Assembly (NCBI RefSeq): GCF_003248515.1
Contig: NZ_QFOB01000006.1
Span: 62,001 to 126,000 of the forward strand
DNA from: Sphingomonas sp.
GTDB taxonomy: Bacteria; Pseudomonadota; Alphaproteobacteria; Sphingomonadales; Sphingomonadaceae
DNA: 64,000 nucleotides
Reading direction: 5' to 3'
Shown: in pieces, positions 63,191 to 64,000 of the stretch
Numbering within the stretch: position 1 is the first letter of the stretch
How the letters are laid out: every line of letters begins with the position of its first letter
Made by a program: the position numbers and the translations under genes
The notes under the pieces: generated by a model
Told to the model about the DNA's origin: nothing
The model's input: only the letters and a program-made list of their open reading frames with translations
The model's database searches: none

Positions 63191-63198
63191 GGGGAGGG
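63191..63198 (+). promoter_or_regulatory. Ribosome-binding site for the last gene
   Basis: GGGGAGGG, 7 bases before the GTG at 63206. It is the best-spaced purine tract and sets that start ahead of the ATG at 63164. Confidence 0.6.
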
Positions 63199-63205
63199 AT
63201 TGACC

Positions 63206-63988
63206 GTGGCAACGCTTGCGACAAAGCCGTCGCGCATCGGGAAGGACGAACGCTTCTTCTTCATCAGCGCGATCATCATGACGGCTGTGCTGGTGCTCGG
63301 CTTCTCCGTGCAGTTCGCGTTCGGCCGATCATCCTTCGCATCCCCCCTCAGGGTCCATCTCCACGCGCTCATCTTCTTCGGCTGGACGATGCTGTATCTA
63401 CTCCAGAACATTCTGGTGGGAACGGGCTATCGAGACATTCACAGGAAACTCGGCTGGCTTTCGGTCGCCTGGATGCCGGCCATGATCGTGATGGGAAGCT
63501 GGGTCACGGTCGTTCTGGTCCGGGCGGGCCATGTCCCCTTCTTCTTCCAGCCGCTCTATTTCCTCATCATGGATCCGATGACGGTGCTGGTCTTCGCAGG
63601 CCTGACGGCGGGCGCGATCGCGCTGCGCCGGAAGACCCAGTGGCACAGGCGGCTGGCCTTCTGTGGCATGACGATCCTGCTCGGGCCAGGCGTGGGGCGG
63701 CTGCTGCCGATGCCGCTGCTGATCCCCTATGCCGGATGGGGGGTGTTCGCCGTCATCATCCTCTTCCCGCTGGCGGGCATGATCCGCGATCTGCGCGCCG
63801 CCGGCCGCGTCCATCCCGCCTGGTGGTGGGGCGCCGGCACGATCGTGGCGATGCAGGTCGCGATCGATCTGATCGCGTTCAGCCCGCCGGGGCTCGCCAT
63901 CTATGGCTTCGTCACGGCAGGATCGCCTGGGGCCGATATCGCACCCCTCGCCTTCCCGCCCTTTCCCGGTGCACCGCCCGCGCCCTGA
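63206..63988 (+). CDS. Hypothetical integral membrane protein with conserved His
   Basis: 260 aa from the GTG at 63206. Roughly seven transmembrane helices. Conserved-looking histidines lie in VHLHALIFFGWTMLYL, YRDIHRKLGW and WHRRLAFCGM, typical of haem- or metal-binding or quinone-interacting membrane proteins. Similar proteins occur in sphingomonads with no assigned function. It diverges from the ModE-type gene across 89 bases. The end is 12 bases from the window edge. A link to the receptor/regulator pair is by position only. Confidence 0.68.
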   Translation: MATLATKPSRIGKDERFFFISAIIMTAVLVLGFSVQFAFGRSSFASPLRVHLHALIFFGWTMLYLLQNILVGTGYRDIHRKLGWLSVAWMPAMIVMGSWVTVVLVRAGHVPFFFQPLYFLIMDPMTVLVFAGLTAGAIALRRKTQWHRRLAFCGMTILLGPGVGRLLPMPLLIPYAGWGVFAVIILFPLAGMIRDLRAAGRVHPAWWWGAGTIVAMQVAIDLIAFSPPGLAIYGFVTAGSPGADIAPLAFPPFPGAPPAP

Positions 63989-64000
63989 GTGGGCCTCAGG

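Overview
This is a 64 kb stretch of a GC-rich alphaproteobacterial chromosome. It almost certainly comes from the Sphingomonadales (a Sphingomonas-like organism). The main indicators are the dusB-ntrB-ntrC-ntrY-ntrX-hfq-hflX block, an Hfq with two tandem Sm domains, a fused IspDF enzyme, the hemC-hemD-mitofilin-like block divergent from tsaD-gpsA, and one TonB-dependent receptor with its own regulator. Most of the window is core chromosome. I see no rRNA, tRNA, CRISPR array, insertion sequence, prophage or plasmid gene.

Layout. 1-2.99 kb: partial metF and sahR (methionine/SAH cycle), divergent from mlaA and a small lipoprotein. 3.1-5.5 kb: rpe and a heparinase II/III-family protein. 5.7-13 kb: a tightly packed run of dac, tmk, holB, metG, a short hypothetical gene, tatD, a metallo-beta-lactamase-fold hydrolase, a 59-aa membrane protein and mazG. 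13-22.5 kb (minus strand): hflX, hfq, ntrX, ntrY, ntrC, ntrB, dusB. 22.6-24.9 kb: ispDF, a secreted hypothetical gene and cinA. 24.8-26.2 kb (minus): a COQ10/RatA-type gene and lipA. 26.3-29.4 kb: beta-carbonic anhydrase, a secreted hypothetical gene, an AraC-type pseudogene and an M28 peptidase. 29.4-32.5 kb (minus): two unknown genes and ettA. 32.7-39.8 kb: an SDR, a small secreted protein, a bidirectional terminator, sdhCDA (minus), a soluble chemoreceptor, a second SDR and prmA. 39.9-45.5 kb: a two-gene RND efflux operon and a DUF445 protein. 45.6-50.3 kb: a SnoaL-like exported protein, dnaE and a small membrane protein. 50.4-52.8 kb: argJ, a GFA-family gene and an inositol-monophosphatase-family gene. 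52.8-55.3 kb (minus): a mitofilin-like gene, hemD and hemC. 55.7-57.7 kb: tsaD and gpsA. 57.8-60.2 kb: two unrelated serine beta-lactamase-fold proteins, converging. 60.3-64 kb: a TonB-dependent receptor, a ModE-type HTH regulator and a membrane protein.

Genes within units are packed with ATGA, GTGA, TTGA or TGATG overlaps, so translational coupling is the rule. The parts that look most worth following up are: the TonB-dependent receptor preceded by a perfect inverted repeat resembling a molybdate (ModE) box, next to a ModE protein that has only the DNA-binding half; the tandem Hfq; the mitofilin/Mic60-like gene; and several enzymes whose catalytic or functional motifs are altered (DnaE PHP domain, a class A beta-lactamase-like protein, NtrX). 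All functional calls rest on reading motifs by eye. No database search was run.
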